From Bosea vestrisii (lineage in GTDB: Bacteria; Pseudomonadota; Alphaproteobacteria; Rhizobiales; Beijerinckiaceae), in NCBI RefSeq assembly GCF_030144325.1, contig NZ_CP126308.1:124001-188000 (forward strand): DNA of 64,000 nt, read 5' to 3'. The notes under the pieces are model-generated. The model was not told the origin of the DNA. It did no database searches and saw nothing but the letters and a program-made list of their open reading frames with translations. A program made the position numbers and the translations under genes. This document shows, piece after piece, positions 35,227 through 44,009 of the stretch (the stretch's first letter is position 1; each line of letters opens with the position of its first letter).

Positions 35227-36543
35227 ATGATGGGGCTTTCGCGCCGCCAGTTCACGCTGGGCGCTCTCGCCGCCGGCGCCTCGTACACCGCTCTCGTGCA
35301 ACACTGCGCCGCTCAGGCCGCTGCCGCCGCAGCGACCCGCAACCTGCCCAGGACCCATGCCGGCAAGACGGTGAAGGTGGTTTGGGGCAACACGCCGGCC
35401 TATGTCGCATCTGCCGAAGTGGCGAAGGAATTCACCGCCGCCAGCGGCATCCAGGTCGAATTTTCGGCCCTGCCGACAGCCGAGCGCTATCAGAAGATGG
35501 TGCTGGACACGACGACCAACACCAATTCCTTCGATATCTACTTGGTCGCCTATCAGTGGAAGGAGCAGGTCGCGCCGTTCGTCGTCGACCATGCCCACCT
35601 CGACAAGGACGTCGCCGGCATTCCCGCGATGAACTGGGAGGACTACGCCCCGCGCGCCCTGGCGGCCTATTCCAAGGTGGGCGACAAGCTCGCCACCATC
35701 CCGATCAACGGCGACACCTCCTTCACGGTCTGGAACAAGGACGCCTTCACGAAGGCCGGGCTCGATCCGGAGCAAGGGCCGGCGACCTGGAAGCAGCTCG
35801 TCGAGAACGGCGTCAAGCTCAAGCAGGGCGACCAGTACGGCTACAACATGCCGGCCGGCAAGACGATCCAAACCTGCTGCGTCTGGATCACGCTGTTCCA
35901 TAGCTTCGGCGGGCAGTATTTCGACGCTACCGGCAAGCCGTTGCTCGACAGCAAGGCGAGCGTCGAGGCCTTCCGCTTCATGAAGGAGCAGCTCGGCCCG
36001 GTCAGCCCTCCCGGCAACCTGACCTGGGATTTCCCCGAGATGATCGCGAGCGTCTCATCGGCTCAGGCGGCGCAGGGCTACATGTGGGCCGGCGGCGTCG
36101 GCTCGCTCTACGATCCGACCAAGTCGAAGATCGCCAAATCGATCGGCTACGCGCCGACGCCCGAGACAGTGCTGCTCGGCGGCTGGGGCGTCTCGGTCGG
36201 CGCTAAGTCGCGCAATCTCGATGCGGCGAAGCTCTTCGTCGGCTGGTTCACCTCGCCCGAGATCGTCAAGCAGACCGCTTTGGTCGGCCTTTCGCCGACG
36301 CGCCGCTCGGCCCTGCTCGATGCCGAGACCAATGCCCGCTACCCGTTCTTCCCGACGGTGCTCAAGGCGATGGAGGGCAATGTCGCGACCTATGCGCCGA
36401 TCAAGGACGCCGAGCAGGTCAACATCCAGATCTACGACGAGGCCAATGCCGTCTGCTCGGGCACCAAGACGCCGGAGCAGGGCGCAGCGGCCTTGCAGGA
36501 GCGCGTCACCACGCTTCTGAAGCGCCGCGGCTATATCCAGTAA
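35227..36543 (+). CDS. Sugar ABC transporter substrate-binding protein (family 1), module 1
   Basis: This 438-residue periplasmic binding protein carries a twin-arginine-like signal (LSRRQFTLGALAAGASYTAL). The mature part shows family 1 features such as KEFTAASGIQVEFSALPTAE, ATIPINGDTSFTVWNKDAF and a C-terminal LLKRRGYIQ. The same end (RRGYIK) occurs in the binding protein at 41157. The start has GGGAGG 8 bases upstream. It opens a plus-strand operon of two transport modules and an aldo/keto reductase. Confidence 0.85.
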   Translation: MMGLSRRQFTLGALAAGASYTALVQHCAAQAAAAAATRNLPRTHAGKTVKVVWGNTPAYVASAEVAKEFTAASGIQVEFSALPTAERYQKMVLDTTTNTNSFDIYLVAYQWKEQVAPFVVDHAHLDKDVAGIPAMNWEDYAPRALAAYSKVGDKLATIPINGDTSFTVWNKDAFTKAGLDPEQGPATWKQLVENGVKLKQGDQYGYNMPAGKTIQTCCVWITLFHSFGGQYFDATGKPLLDSKASVEAFRFMKEQLGPVSPPGNLTWDFPEMIASVSSAQAAQGYMWAGGVGSLYDPTKSKIAKSIGYAPTPETVLLGGWGVSVGAKSRNLDAAKLFVGWFTSPEIVKQTALVGLSPTRRSALLDAETNARYPFFPTVLKAMEGNVATYAPIKDAEQVNIQIYDEANAVCSGTKTPEQGAAALQERVTTLLKRRGYIQ

Positions 36544-36553
36544 GCGGCCAGCC

Positions 36554-37504
36554 GTGACGAGTTCGCAAATTCTGGCGGCCGGACACCAGACCATGCCGGC
36601 CGGACTCCGCAAGGGGCAGATCCATCGCCGGGCAAAGGTGCCGCTCGAGCCCTACTGGTTCATGGCGCCGGCGGTGATCATGCTCGCGACCGTCTATCTC
36701 GGGCCGATGATCTACGCGGTCATGACCAGCACCACCCATTGGGTGCTGACCGAGCCCGGCAGCGAGACGATCCGCGCTGGGCTGGAGAACTACAAGGACG
36801 TGCTCGGGGCCGCGTCCTTCTGGCAGGCCGTGAAGATCACGCTGCTGTATACGCTGACCTCGGTCACGCTCAGCCTGACGCTCGGCACGCTGCTGGCGCT
36901 GCTGCTCGACAACGAGCTGCATTTCGCCTCGTTCTTCCGCTCGATCATGCTGATCCCGATGGTGATCACGCCGGCGGTGATCGCGATCTTCTGGAAGCTG
37001 CTCTACGAGCAGGAACAGGGCGTGCTCAACTCGCTGCTGGTCGCGATGGGCTTCGCAAAGGTCGCCTGGCTCGGGCTCGACCATGCCTTCTTCGCCATGG
37101 TGATCATGGATTCCTGGCAGAATACGCCGTTCTTCATGCTGGTGATCCTGGCCGGGCTGCAATCGGTCGACAGCAACCTGATGGATGCGGCGCGGGTCGA
37201 CGGCGCGAACGTCTTCCAGCGCTTCCGCTATGTCGTCCTGCCCCATCTCGTGCCCTACATGCTGATCGCGGCGGCCTTTCGCGGCATCGCCACGATGAAC
37301 GACTTCGACAAGATCTGGCTGCTGACGCAGGGCGGGCCGGGCGAGGCGACCACGACCATCACCGTCTACACCTACAAGATCGCCTTCTCCTCCTTTGACA
37401 TGGGCCGGACCACGGCGATCGCCATGATCTTCGTCGTCATCGTGCTGGTCGCCAGTGCGCCATTGCTGCGGCACCTGTTCAGGACCGCGCGGAGGCCGGC
37501 ATGA
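36554..37504 (+). CDS. Sugar ABC transporter permease (MalF type), module 1
   Basis: This 316-residue membrane protein starts with GTG; a later ATG at 36593 is possible. It has the permease coupling (EAA) loop LMDAARVDGANVFQRFRYVV followed by LPHLVPYML. The C-terminal NDFDKIWLLTQGGPGEATTT is typical of MalF-type subunits. It is closely similar along its length to the permease at 39377, which indicates duplication of the module. Confidence 0.87.
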   Translation: MTSSQILAAGHQTMPAGLRKGQIHRRAKVPLEPYWFMAPAVIMLATVYLGPMIYAVMTSTTHWVLTEPGSETIRAGLENYKDVLGAASFWQAVKITLLYTLTSVTLSLTLGTLLALLLDNELHFASFFRSIMLIPMVITPAVIAIFWKLLYEQEQGVLNSLLVAMGFAKVAWLGLDHAFFAMVIMDSWQNTPFFMLVILAGLQSVDSNLMDAARVDGANVFQRFRYVVLPHLVPYMLIAAAFRGIATMNDFDKIWLLTQGGPGEATTTITVYTYKIAFSSFDMGRTTAIAMIFVVIVLVASAPLLRHLFRTARRPA

Positions 37505-38325
37505 CGTTCACGCTCTCCCATTCCGCCAAGCGGTTGCTGCTCAGCCTGCTCTGCCTTTGCCTCGGCATCGTCTATCTCTTCCCCTATGCCTGGATGGTGC
37601 TGACCGGGTTCCGCTCCGCGGTCGACACGCTCTCGCTGCGCTTCATCTTCGAGCCGACGCTGGAAGGCTTCCGCAGCGTGCTCGGCGACAGCATCTTCCG
37701 CGCCTATATGCTCAACAGCATCATCGTCTCGACGCTGACGACGGTCGTGGTGCTGACAGTCGCGGCACCTGCCGCTTTCGCGCTGGCGCATCTGCCGATC
37801 CGCGGCACCGGCTTCCTGCTCTTCGTACTGGTCGTGCGCATGGTGCCAGGCATCGCCATCCTGATCCCGATCTACCTCGTCGCCTCCCGCCTGGGCGTAC
37901 TCGACACCCATGGCGTGCTGATCGTGCTCTACGCCACCTTCAACCTGCCCTTCGCGATCTGGCTGCTGCGCGGCTTCTTCTGCGACGTGCCGGGCGAGAT
38001 CCGCGAAGCCGCCATCATCGACGGCTGCTCGGAACTGCAGGTCTTCCTCAAGATCATGCTGCCCTTGACCTCGAGCGGCATCGTCGCAACCGGCGTCTTC
38101 GTCTTCATCGCCGCCTGGAACGAGTTCCTGTTCGCTCTCGCCCTGACCAACAGCTTCGCCTCGACCGCGCCGCTCGCCATGGTCGCCTTCCGCAGCGAAT
38201 ACGGCGTGCAATGGCCCTCGATCGGCGCCGCCGCCTTCATCATATCGACGCCGGTCGTGCTGTTCGCGGTGGTGATGCAGCGCTTCCTGGTGCGCGGGCT
38301 GACCATGGGCTCGGTCAAGGGCTGA
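37501..38325 (+). CDS. Sugar ABC transporter permease (MalG type), module 1
   Basis: This 274-residue membrane protein overlaps the previous gene by ATGA. The coupling loop is EAAIIDGCSELQVFLKIMLP and the end is RFLVRGLTMGSVKG, the latter a hallmark of MalG-like subunits. An intact YLFPYAWMVLTGF block near the N-terminus is useful for comparison with the frameshifted copy at 40270. Confidence 0.87.
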   Translation: MTFTLSHSAKRLLLSLLCLCLGIVYLFPYAWMVLTGFRSAVDTLSLRFIFEPTLEGFRSVLGDSIFRAYMLNSIIVSTLTTVVVLTVAAPAAFALAHLPIRGTGFLLFVLVVRMVPGIAILIPIYLVASRLGVLDTHGVLIVLYATFNLPFAIWLLRGFFCDVPGEIREAAIIDGCSELQVFLKIMLPLTSSGIVATGVFVFIAAWNEFLFALALTNSFASTAPLAMVAFRSEYGVQWPSIGAAAFIISTPVVLFAVVMQRFLVRGLTMGSVKG

Positions 38326-38360
38326 GCCTCGCGCCACCTGATCCACGTTAGGAGACTGAC

Positions 38361-39380
38361 TTGAATTATCGACGCCTCGGTTCCAGCGGCATGCATGTCT
38401 CGCGCCTGTGTCTCGGCGCCATGATGTTCGGCGACCAGACCGCGGAGGACGAGGCGCAGCGCATCGTCGCCCGCGCGCGCGAGGCCGGTGTCAACTTCAT
38501 CGACACGGCCGACAGCTACACGAAAGGGCGTTCCGAGGAACTGGTCGGGCGCGCTATTGCCGGCGATCGCGATCACTGGATCCTCGCCACCAAGATCGGC
38601 GCGACGGTCGACCCGTCGCAGCCGAACCGCGGCGGTCTCGGCCGGCGCTGGCTGATGCAGGGTGTCGAGGAGAGCCTGAAGCGGCTCGGTACCGACCGGA
38701 TCGACCTCTATTACCTGCACATGGACGATCGCTCCGTCGCCAGCGAGGAGACTGTCGAGACGCTCGGCGACCTGATCCGCCAGGGCAAGATCCGGCATTG
38801 GGGCATCAGCAATTTCGCGAGCTGGCGCCTCGCCGAATTGATCCGGCTCTGCGGCCTGATCGGCACGCCGAAGCCGGTCGCGGGACAGCCGCCCTATAAC
38901 GCGATGACGCGGATGGCCGAGGTCGAGTACATTCCGGCCTGCGCCAATTACGGGATCGGCGTCGTGCCCTACAGCCCGCTGGCGCGCGGCGTCCTGACCG
39001 GCAAGTATCGGCCGGGGACCGCTCCGGGCGCCGACACCCGCGCCGGCCGCAACGACCCCCGCCTGCTGCAGACCGAGTTCCGGCCGGAATCGCTCGCCAT
39101 CGCCGAACGCATCCGCGGCCATGTCGAGGCGCGCGGCGGCAGCATGATCGGCTTCGCGCTGAACTGGGTCCTGGCTAATCCGGCAGTGCCGGCGGTGATC
39201 GCCGGGCCGAAAAGCGACGCGCAATGGGTGCAATACCTCGCGGCGCTAGACCAGGCGTTCGATGCCGAGGACGAGGCTTTCCTCGATAGCCTCGTGCCCC
39301 CCGGCCATGCCTCGACGCCGGGCTACACCGACCCGCTCTATCCCGTCACGGGGCGCGCTACGGGCTCCGCCAGGACATGA
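38361..39380 (+). CDS. Aldo/keto reductase
   Basis: This 339-residue TIM-barrel oxidoreductase is predicted to use NAD(P)H on a sugar aldehyde or ketone. The catalytic tetrad is visible: Asp and Tyr in FIDTADSYTKGRSEELVGRA, Lys in WILATKIGA and His in IDLYYLHMDD. A TTG start is preceded by AGGAG 7 bases upstream. Placed exactly between two transport modules, it probably acts on the imported sugar. It overlaps the next permease gene by four bases. Confidence 0.85.
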   Translation: MNYRRLGSSGMHVSRLCLGAMMFGDQTAEDEAQRIVARAREAGVNFIDTADSYTKGRSEELVGRAIAGDRDHWILATKIGATVDPSQPNRGGLGRRWLMQGVEESLKRLGTDRIDLYYLHMDDRSVASEETVETLGDLIRQGKIRHWGISNFASWRLAELIRLCGLIGTPKPVAGQPPYNAMTRMAEVEYIPACANYGIGVVPYSPLARGVLTGKYRPGTAPGADTRAGRNDPRLLQTEFRPESLAIAERIRGHVEARGGSMIGFALNWVLANPAVPAVIAGPKSDAQWVQYLAALDQAFDAEDEAFLDSLVPPGHASTPGYTDPLYPVTGRATGSART

Positions 39381-40273
39381 CGGCTTCCGCCTCGGCGCGT
39401 CGCCAGCGCCGCAATGCGCTGCTTTTCCTGGCCCCGGCAGCCGGCGTGCTGGCCCTGATCTATCTCGGCCCGATGCTGTTCGCGTTTCACGCGAGCTTCA
39501 CGGCCTGGATCTTCACCAGCCCCGGCAGTCAGGACATCTATGTCGGGCTGGAGAATTACAGCGATGTCCTGATAAGCCCGGAGCTGTGGTCCGCGGTGCG
39601 GGTCACGCTGATCTACGCCTTCGTCTCGATCTGCTGCGGGCTGACGCTCGGCACCATCTTCGCGCTGCTGCTCGACACGCAGTTCTATGCCCGCTCGTTC
39701 TTCCGCTCGATCATGATCATTCCGATGGTAATCACGCCCTCGGTGATCGGCATCTTCTGGAAGCTGCTCTACGAGGAGGATTCCGGCGTCTTCAACACGG
39801 CCCTGCGCGGGCTCGGCCTGCCCGGCTTCTCCTGGCTCGACCTCGCCATGGCGCTGCCCTCGATCATCCTGATGGATGTCTGGCAGACCACGCCCTTCTT
39901 CATGCTGGTCATCCTGGCGGGGTTGCAGGCGCTCGACCGCAACACCATCGATGCGGCCAAGGTCGACGGCGCGACGTCACTTCAGCTCTTCCGCTACATC
40001 ACCCTGCCTCATCTCGTGCCTTACATGCTGATCGCGACCTCGTTTCGCGCCATCGCCGCCATGGGTGACTTCGACAAGATCTGGCTGCTCACCGGTGGTG
40101 GCCCGGGCGACCGGACGACAACGATCACGATATTCGCCTACAAGACCGGCTTCTCGGCCTTCGACATCGGCCGTACCACCGCCATCGCCTGCATCTTCGT
40201 CGTGATTGTGCTCGTAGCGAGCTCGCCGCTGCTGCTCCGGCTCTTCCGCAGTGCGCTGGAGGATCGCGGATGA
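39377..40273 (+). CDS. Sugar ABC transporter permease (MalF type), module 2
   Basis: This 298-residue membrane protein has the coupling loop TIDAAKVDGATSLQLFRYIT and GDFDKIWLLTGGGPGDRTTT. It is near-identical in pattern to the permease at 36554 (DFDKIWLLT.GGPG, then FVVIVLVAS.PLL). Its end overlaps the start of the second permease by ATGA. Confidence 0.87.
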   Translation: MTASASARRQRRNALLFLAPAAGVLALIYLGPMLFAFHASFTAWIFTSPGSQDIYVGLENYSDVLISPELWSAVRVTLIYAFVSICCGLTLGTIFALLLDTQFYARSFFRSIMIIPMVITPSVIGIFWKLLYEEDSGVFNTALRGLGLPGFSWLDLAMALPSIILMDVWQTTPFFMLVILAGLQALDRNTIDAAKVDGATSLQLFRYITLPHLVPYMLIATSFRAIAAMGDFDKIWLLTGGGPGDRTTTITIFAYKTGFSAFDIGRTTAIACIFVVIVLVASSPLLLRLFRSALEDRG

Positions 40274-41102
40274 ATGGTGTCGACCTCAGCCAGACGAGCA
40301 AGGGCCGCATGGCCGCGCTGACGGCGCTCTGGGCCGTGATCGCGCTCGTCTACCTTTTCCCTACACCTGGATGGTGCTGACCGCCTTCCGCCAGCCGGTC
40401 GATACGCTGGCGATGCGCTTCGTCTTCGCGCCGACGCTGGACGGCTTCCGCACCATCTTCGTCGACAGCAATTTCCAGCTCTACCTGCAGAATAGCCTGC
40501 TCACCGCGATCCCGACCACGCTCGCCGTGCTGCTGCTGGCCGCCCCCGCAGCCTATTCGCTGGCGCACCTGAACAAGCGCAGCAGGCTCTTCCTCGGTTC
40601 GGTGCTTGTTGCGCGCATGGTGCCGGGTATCGCCATCCTGATCCCGCTCTACCTCGCCGCCTCCAGGGCGGGCCTGCTCGACCGGCGCCTGACCCTGATC
40701 GTGGTCTACTGCGCCTTCAACCTGCCCTTCGCCGTCTGGCTGCTGCGCGGTTTCTTCCGCGAGATCCCGAACGAGCTGCGCGAGGCCGCCATCGTCGATG
40801 GCTGCTCCGAGTTCCAGGTCTTCTGGAAGATCATGGTACCGCTCGTCGGCGGTGGTCTCGTCGCGACCAGCGTCTTCGTCTTCATCGGCGCCTGGAACGA
40901 GTTCCTGTTCGCGCTGGCGCTGACCCAGTCCAACGCCGCGACCGCGCCGCTCGCCGTGATCGGCTTCCGCAACGAGTACGGCGTGCAATGGGGCGCGATC
41001 GGCGCCGCCGCCGTGATGATCTCGACGCCGGTCGTGGCCTTCGCCGTCGTCATGCAGAAATACCTTGTCCGGGGTCTCACCATGGGCGCGGTCAAGGGAT
41101 GA
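40270..41102 (+). pseudogene. Sugar ABC transporter permease (MalG type), module 2, frameshifted
   Basis: The natural start at 40270 (MNGVDLSQTSKGRMAAL) leads into IALVYLFPTPGWC and a stop. One base earlier in the frame the sequence goes on as YTWMVLTAFRQPVDTLAMRF and then normally to YLVRGLTMGAVKG. Comparison with module 1 (YLFPYAWMVLT) shows that one C is missing in the run at about 40359-40361 (TTTTCCCTAC instead of TTTTCCCCTAC). The remaining 240 residues, including EAAIVDGCSEFQVFWKIMVP, are intact. Either a real inactivating deletion or a base-calling error in a homopolymer. Confidence 0.8.
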
Positions 41103-41156
41103 GAGGGGAGCGCCACAAGGCGCTCCGGCAAAACGCAAGCGAGGGAGGAGATATCC

Positions 41157-42443
41157 ATGAACGGCATCGACCGACGCCAATTCGTCGCCGGAGGCCTGGC
41201 CGCCGGAACGCTCGCAGCCTCGGCCTCGGCTTTCGCCGCCGACGCCCTGCCCAAAACCTATGCGGGCACCACGTTGAACGTGCTCTCCCGCACCAGTCCA
41301 CCCTTCGACCCCACCATCAAGATCGGCGAGGAGTTCACCGAGGCGACCGGCATCAAGCTCCAGGTCACCCGCAGCGCGCCCAGCGACCACTATGCCAAGC
41401 TGATGCTCGACTGGTCGAGCGGCACCAATTCCTATGATGTCAGCCTGTTCGTCTATCAGTGGAAGAACGATCTGGCGCCCTACCTCGCCGATCTCTCGTC
41501 GACGGCAGCGAGCGTCCCAGGTGCTCCGGCGCTCGATCTCGACGACTACGCCCCCAAGGTGCTCGACATCTACGGCCGGCACGATGGCAAGCTGGTCGGC
41601 CTGCCGATCCTCGGCGACGTCGCCTTCCTGCTCTACAACACCGCCGACTATGCCAAGCGCGGCATCGCGGCCAAGGCACCTGCGAGCTGGGAGGAGGTCT
41701 TCGAGCGCGGCAAGGCGCTGACCGGCGACGGCAGCTATGGCTACGCCCTGCCGGCTGGCAAGACGCCGCAATGCTACGTGATGTGGTCGCTGCTCTACCA
41801 CGCCTTTGGCGGCACCTATGTCGATGCCGCGGGCGTTCCCGATCTCGGCGGTCCGGCCAGCATCAAGGCGCTGAAATTCATGGCCGAGCAGCTCCAGCCG
41901 ATCAGCCCGCCCGGCAACCTGACCTGGGACTATAACGAGGTGCTTAACAGCTTCTCGACCGGCAAGTCGGCCCACGCCATCATGTGGGCCGGTGGGCTCG
42001 CCGCCTTGTCCGATCCGGCCAAGTCGCAGGTCGCGGGCAAGTTCGCCGCGGTCTCGCCGCCCTCCGGCGCGCTGCTCGGCGGCACCTCGATCGGTGTCAA
42101 CGGCAAGGCCAAGAGCCCGGATGCGGCAAGGCTCTACGTTGCCTGGCTGACCTCGAAGGCGATCGCCAAGCGCAATGCCGAGGCGGGCCTGTCGCCGGCC
42201 CGGCTCTCCCTGCTCGGCGATGCCGATCTGGTTGCGAAGAACCCGCACTACCCGGCGGTCCGCGCGGCCTTCAGCGGCGAGACCTTCGGCTACATCCCGG
42301 TCAAGGAGGCCGAGCAGATCCTGCTGATGGTGGCGGACGAAGCCAATGCCGCCTGCGCCAAGACCAAGACGCCGGAAAAGGCGGCAGCCGACCTGCAGGC
42401 CAAGGCGACCCAGTTCATGCGCCGGCGCGGCTACATCAAATAG
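41157..42443 (+). CDS. Sugar ABC transporter substrate-binding protein (family 1), module 2
   Basis: This 428-residue protein has a twin-arginine-like signal (DRRQFVAGGLAAGTLAASAS) and a strong ribosome binding site (GGGAGGAG). The mature part parallels module 1: EEFTEATGIKLQVTRSAPSD, PISPPGNLTWDYNEVLNSFS and a C-terminal MRRRGYIK. It closes the plus-strand transport operon. Ligand unknown. Confidence 0.85.
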   Translation: MNGIDRRQFVAGGLAAGTLAASASAFAADALPKTYAGTTLNVLSRTSPPFDPTIKIGEEFTEATGIKLQVTRSAPSDHYAKLMLDWSSGTNSYDVSLFVYQWKNDLAPYLADLSSTAASVPGAPALDLDDYAPKVLDIYGRHDGKLVGLPILGDVAFLLYNTADYAKRGIAAKAPASWEEVFERGKALTGDGSYGYALPAGKTPQCYVMWSLLYHAFGGTYVDAAGVPDLGGPASIKALKFMAEQLQPISPPGNLTWDYNEVLNSFSTGKSAHAIMWAGGLAALSDPAKSQVAGKFAAVSPPSGALLGGTSIGVNGKAKSPDAARLYVAWLTSKAIAKRNAEAGLSPARLSLLGDADLVAKNPHYPAVRAAFSGETFGYIPVKEAEQILLMVADEANAACAKTKTPEKAAADLQAKATQFMRRRGYIK

Positions 42444-42485
42444 GCGACCGGACGCACATGAGCGCAGCTGGACTGGTGGCTGCGC

Positions 42486-43091
42486 TCAGCCGTCTTCGAT
42501 CACCAGCGGATGCCCGGGGCCGCGATGGCGCAGCACGAAGTCGAACTGCGCCATCCTCCCGGGCGCAGGCTCAGCCTCCGCGCGCGCGCACAGGGCCGTG
42601 CCGAAGCCGAGGCTGCGCGCCTGCGCCAGGAAGGCGATCTCGCTCTCCAGGGTGAAGGAGAGCCGGCCGAATGTCTGCGCGGTAGCGCCGTCGAAGAAGC
42701 TGACACTCGGCAGGTTGATCAGCCGGGTGACGCCCCTGTCGCGCAGGGGGCCGAAGATCTGCGGGCCGGAGCGCAATCGGTCCAGCGCAAAGACGCCGAC
42801 ATAGCAGCGCTCGCGCAATTGCGCCGGGGCATTGAGCACCCAGTCGCCATCGATGAAGGCGTTGCAATCATGGATCGGCAGTGCCGCAAGCCACAGGCCG
42901 GTTGCGGGGTCGAGCCCCGCCAGCCAGGGACAGACCAGCACGAGCTCATCAGCTGCGACGCCCTCCCAGTCCTGCTCCGTGCCGGTGACGATGCGGAACG
43001 GCCGGGGCGGCTCGCCGTGCCGGACAGGCAGCTCCGCCGCGCCCGGCACGCGCGTAAGCGATTGCGGTTTTGCATAGGTTGAATCGGTCAC
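42486..43091 (-). CDS. Short divergent homologue of the phosphoenolpyruvate-hydrolase-like TIM barrel
   Basis: This 201-residue protein starts with GTG at 43091, behind AGGAGGA. Its middle (CYVGVFALDRLRSGPQIF, RDRGVTRLINLPSVSFFDG, FTLESEIAFLAQARSLGFG) aligns column by column with the barrels encoded at 47365-48204 and 45100-46881 (compare VQNFPTVGLIDG and IANFPTSILIDG). The N-terminal glycine loop and the C-terminal GGPI.SP motif of those proteins are absent. It could be a degenerate binding or regulatory subunit. It diverges from the cupin gene. It is not annotated by any obvious family motif of its own, so the relationship is my reading. Confidence 0.55.
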   Translation of the reverse strand: MTDSTYAKPQSLTRVPGAAELPVRHGEPPRPFRIVTGTEQDWEGVAADELVLVCPWLAGLDPATGLWLAALPIHDCNAFIDGDWVLNAPAQLRERCYVGVFALDRLRSGPQIFGPLRDRGVTRLINLPSVSFFDGATAQTFGRLSFTLESEIAFLAQARSLGFGTALCARAEAEPAPGRMAQFDFVLRHRGPGHPLVIEDG

Positions 43092-43358
43092 GGCGCTCCT
43101 CCTGGCGAGGGTTGCAGATCCGTCTGCCCCACGCCATTCTCGGATGTCCTTGCTGGCACCCGGCTTTCCCAATTCTACCCACCATTCCCGGTTTTGTCCT
43201 ATCGGCCTGATGGCGGCTCGGTCATTCTAACCGTGGAGATTCACTTCGGCCGCTCAAGGCTGCGGGCAGGGTCTTCGCCGGGAGGTTGCCAGGACGGGCT
43301 CGCGCGGGCGCGACGGCCACTGCCTTTCACCTCCGGCTGCCATCCATGTCGTTCCGAG

Positions 43359-44006
43359 GTGCCGATCTTGTCGCTTTTCCGCAGTCTTGAAGCGCCGCCG
43401 GCCTGGTGCACGCTTCGCTCCTTCGAAATCATCGACCTTCCCGAGAACCAGGCGGCGTCCCGCAAGCAGGCAACCGCCAAGGAGCGCCTGCTCTGCACCG
43501 GCGGCACGGCTCAGATCATGGGGCCGGATGGCTCCGTCATCCTGAAGGAAGGCCAGTTTCTCGACATTCACGACAAGCCCGGCTTCGCCGCCTGGAGCGC
43601 GACCGGCCATGGCGCGAAGACGCAGGTCGTGCGGCTGTGCGGGAGTTGGGGCGAGGATATCTCCGGTTGCGGCATTTTTCGCGTCGCCGACGAGCCGAAC
43701 GCGACCAATAATGGCGACCCGGTCTCCTATCCCAAGTCAACGCGGGTCGATTCCCACTACCATGATTGCGATGAGTACTGGCTCGTCCTCGAAGGCCGCG
43801 GCACCGTCGTCGTCGGAGACCGCTTCTTCGACAGCGGCCCGGGCGATTGCGTCGCTCTCGGCATGGGCCACCATCACGACATGGCGAGTGTCTCGGAGCC
43901 GGTGAAGGCCGTCTATTTCGAGACATCGCTCGAGGGCCGCAAGCGCGTCGGCCATCTCTGGAACCACACCCACGGCCCTGCCCTGCCTCAGCCCGAGAGA
44001 ATCTGA
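43359..44006 (+). CDS. Cupin-domain protein
   Basis: This protein of about 215 residues has a classical cupin motif DSHYHDCDEYWLVLEGRG (two His and a Glu for metal), followed by RFFDSGPGDCVALGMGHHHD, which supplies the second motif. An N-terminal half with AQIMGPDGSVILKEGQFLDI may be a second cupin. The start is uncertain: GTG 43359, or TTG 43368 with GAGG 8 bases upstream. It may be a sugar isomerase or a sugar-sensing protein. It is followed 3 bases later by a dehydrogenase gene. Confidence 0.7.
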   Translation: MPILSLFRSLEAPPAWCTLRSFEIIDLPENQAASRKQATAKERLLCTGGTAQIMGPDGSVILKEGQFLDIHDKPGFAAWSATGHGAKTQVVRLCGSWGEDISGCGIFRVADEPNATNNGDPVSYPKSTRVDSHYHDCDEYWLVLEGRGTVVVGDRFFDSGPGDCVALGMGHHHDMASVSEPVKAVYFETSLEGRKRVGHLWNHTHGPALPQPERI

Positions 44007-44009
44007 ACC

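Noticed and set aside
40350..42248. A 632-codon minus-strand open frame
   Set aside because: It is antisense to the frameshifted permease and the second sugar-binding protein. Its composition (repeated Gly/Glu/Arg/Asp) is typical of a mirror frame.
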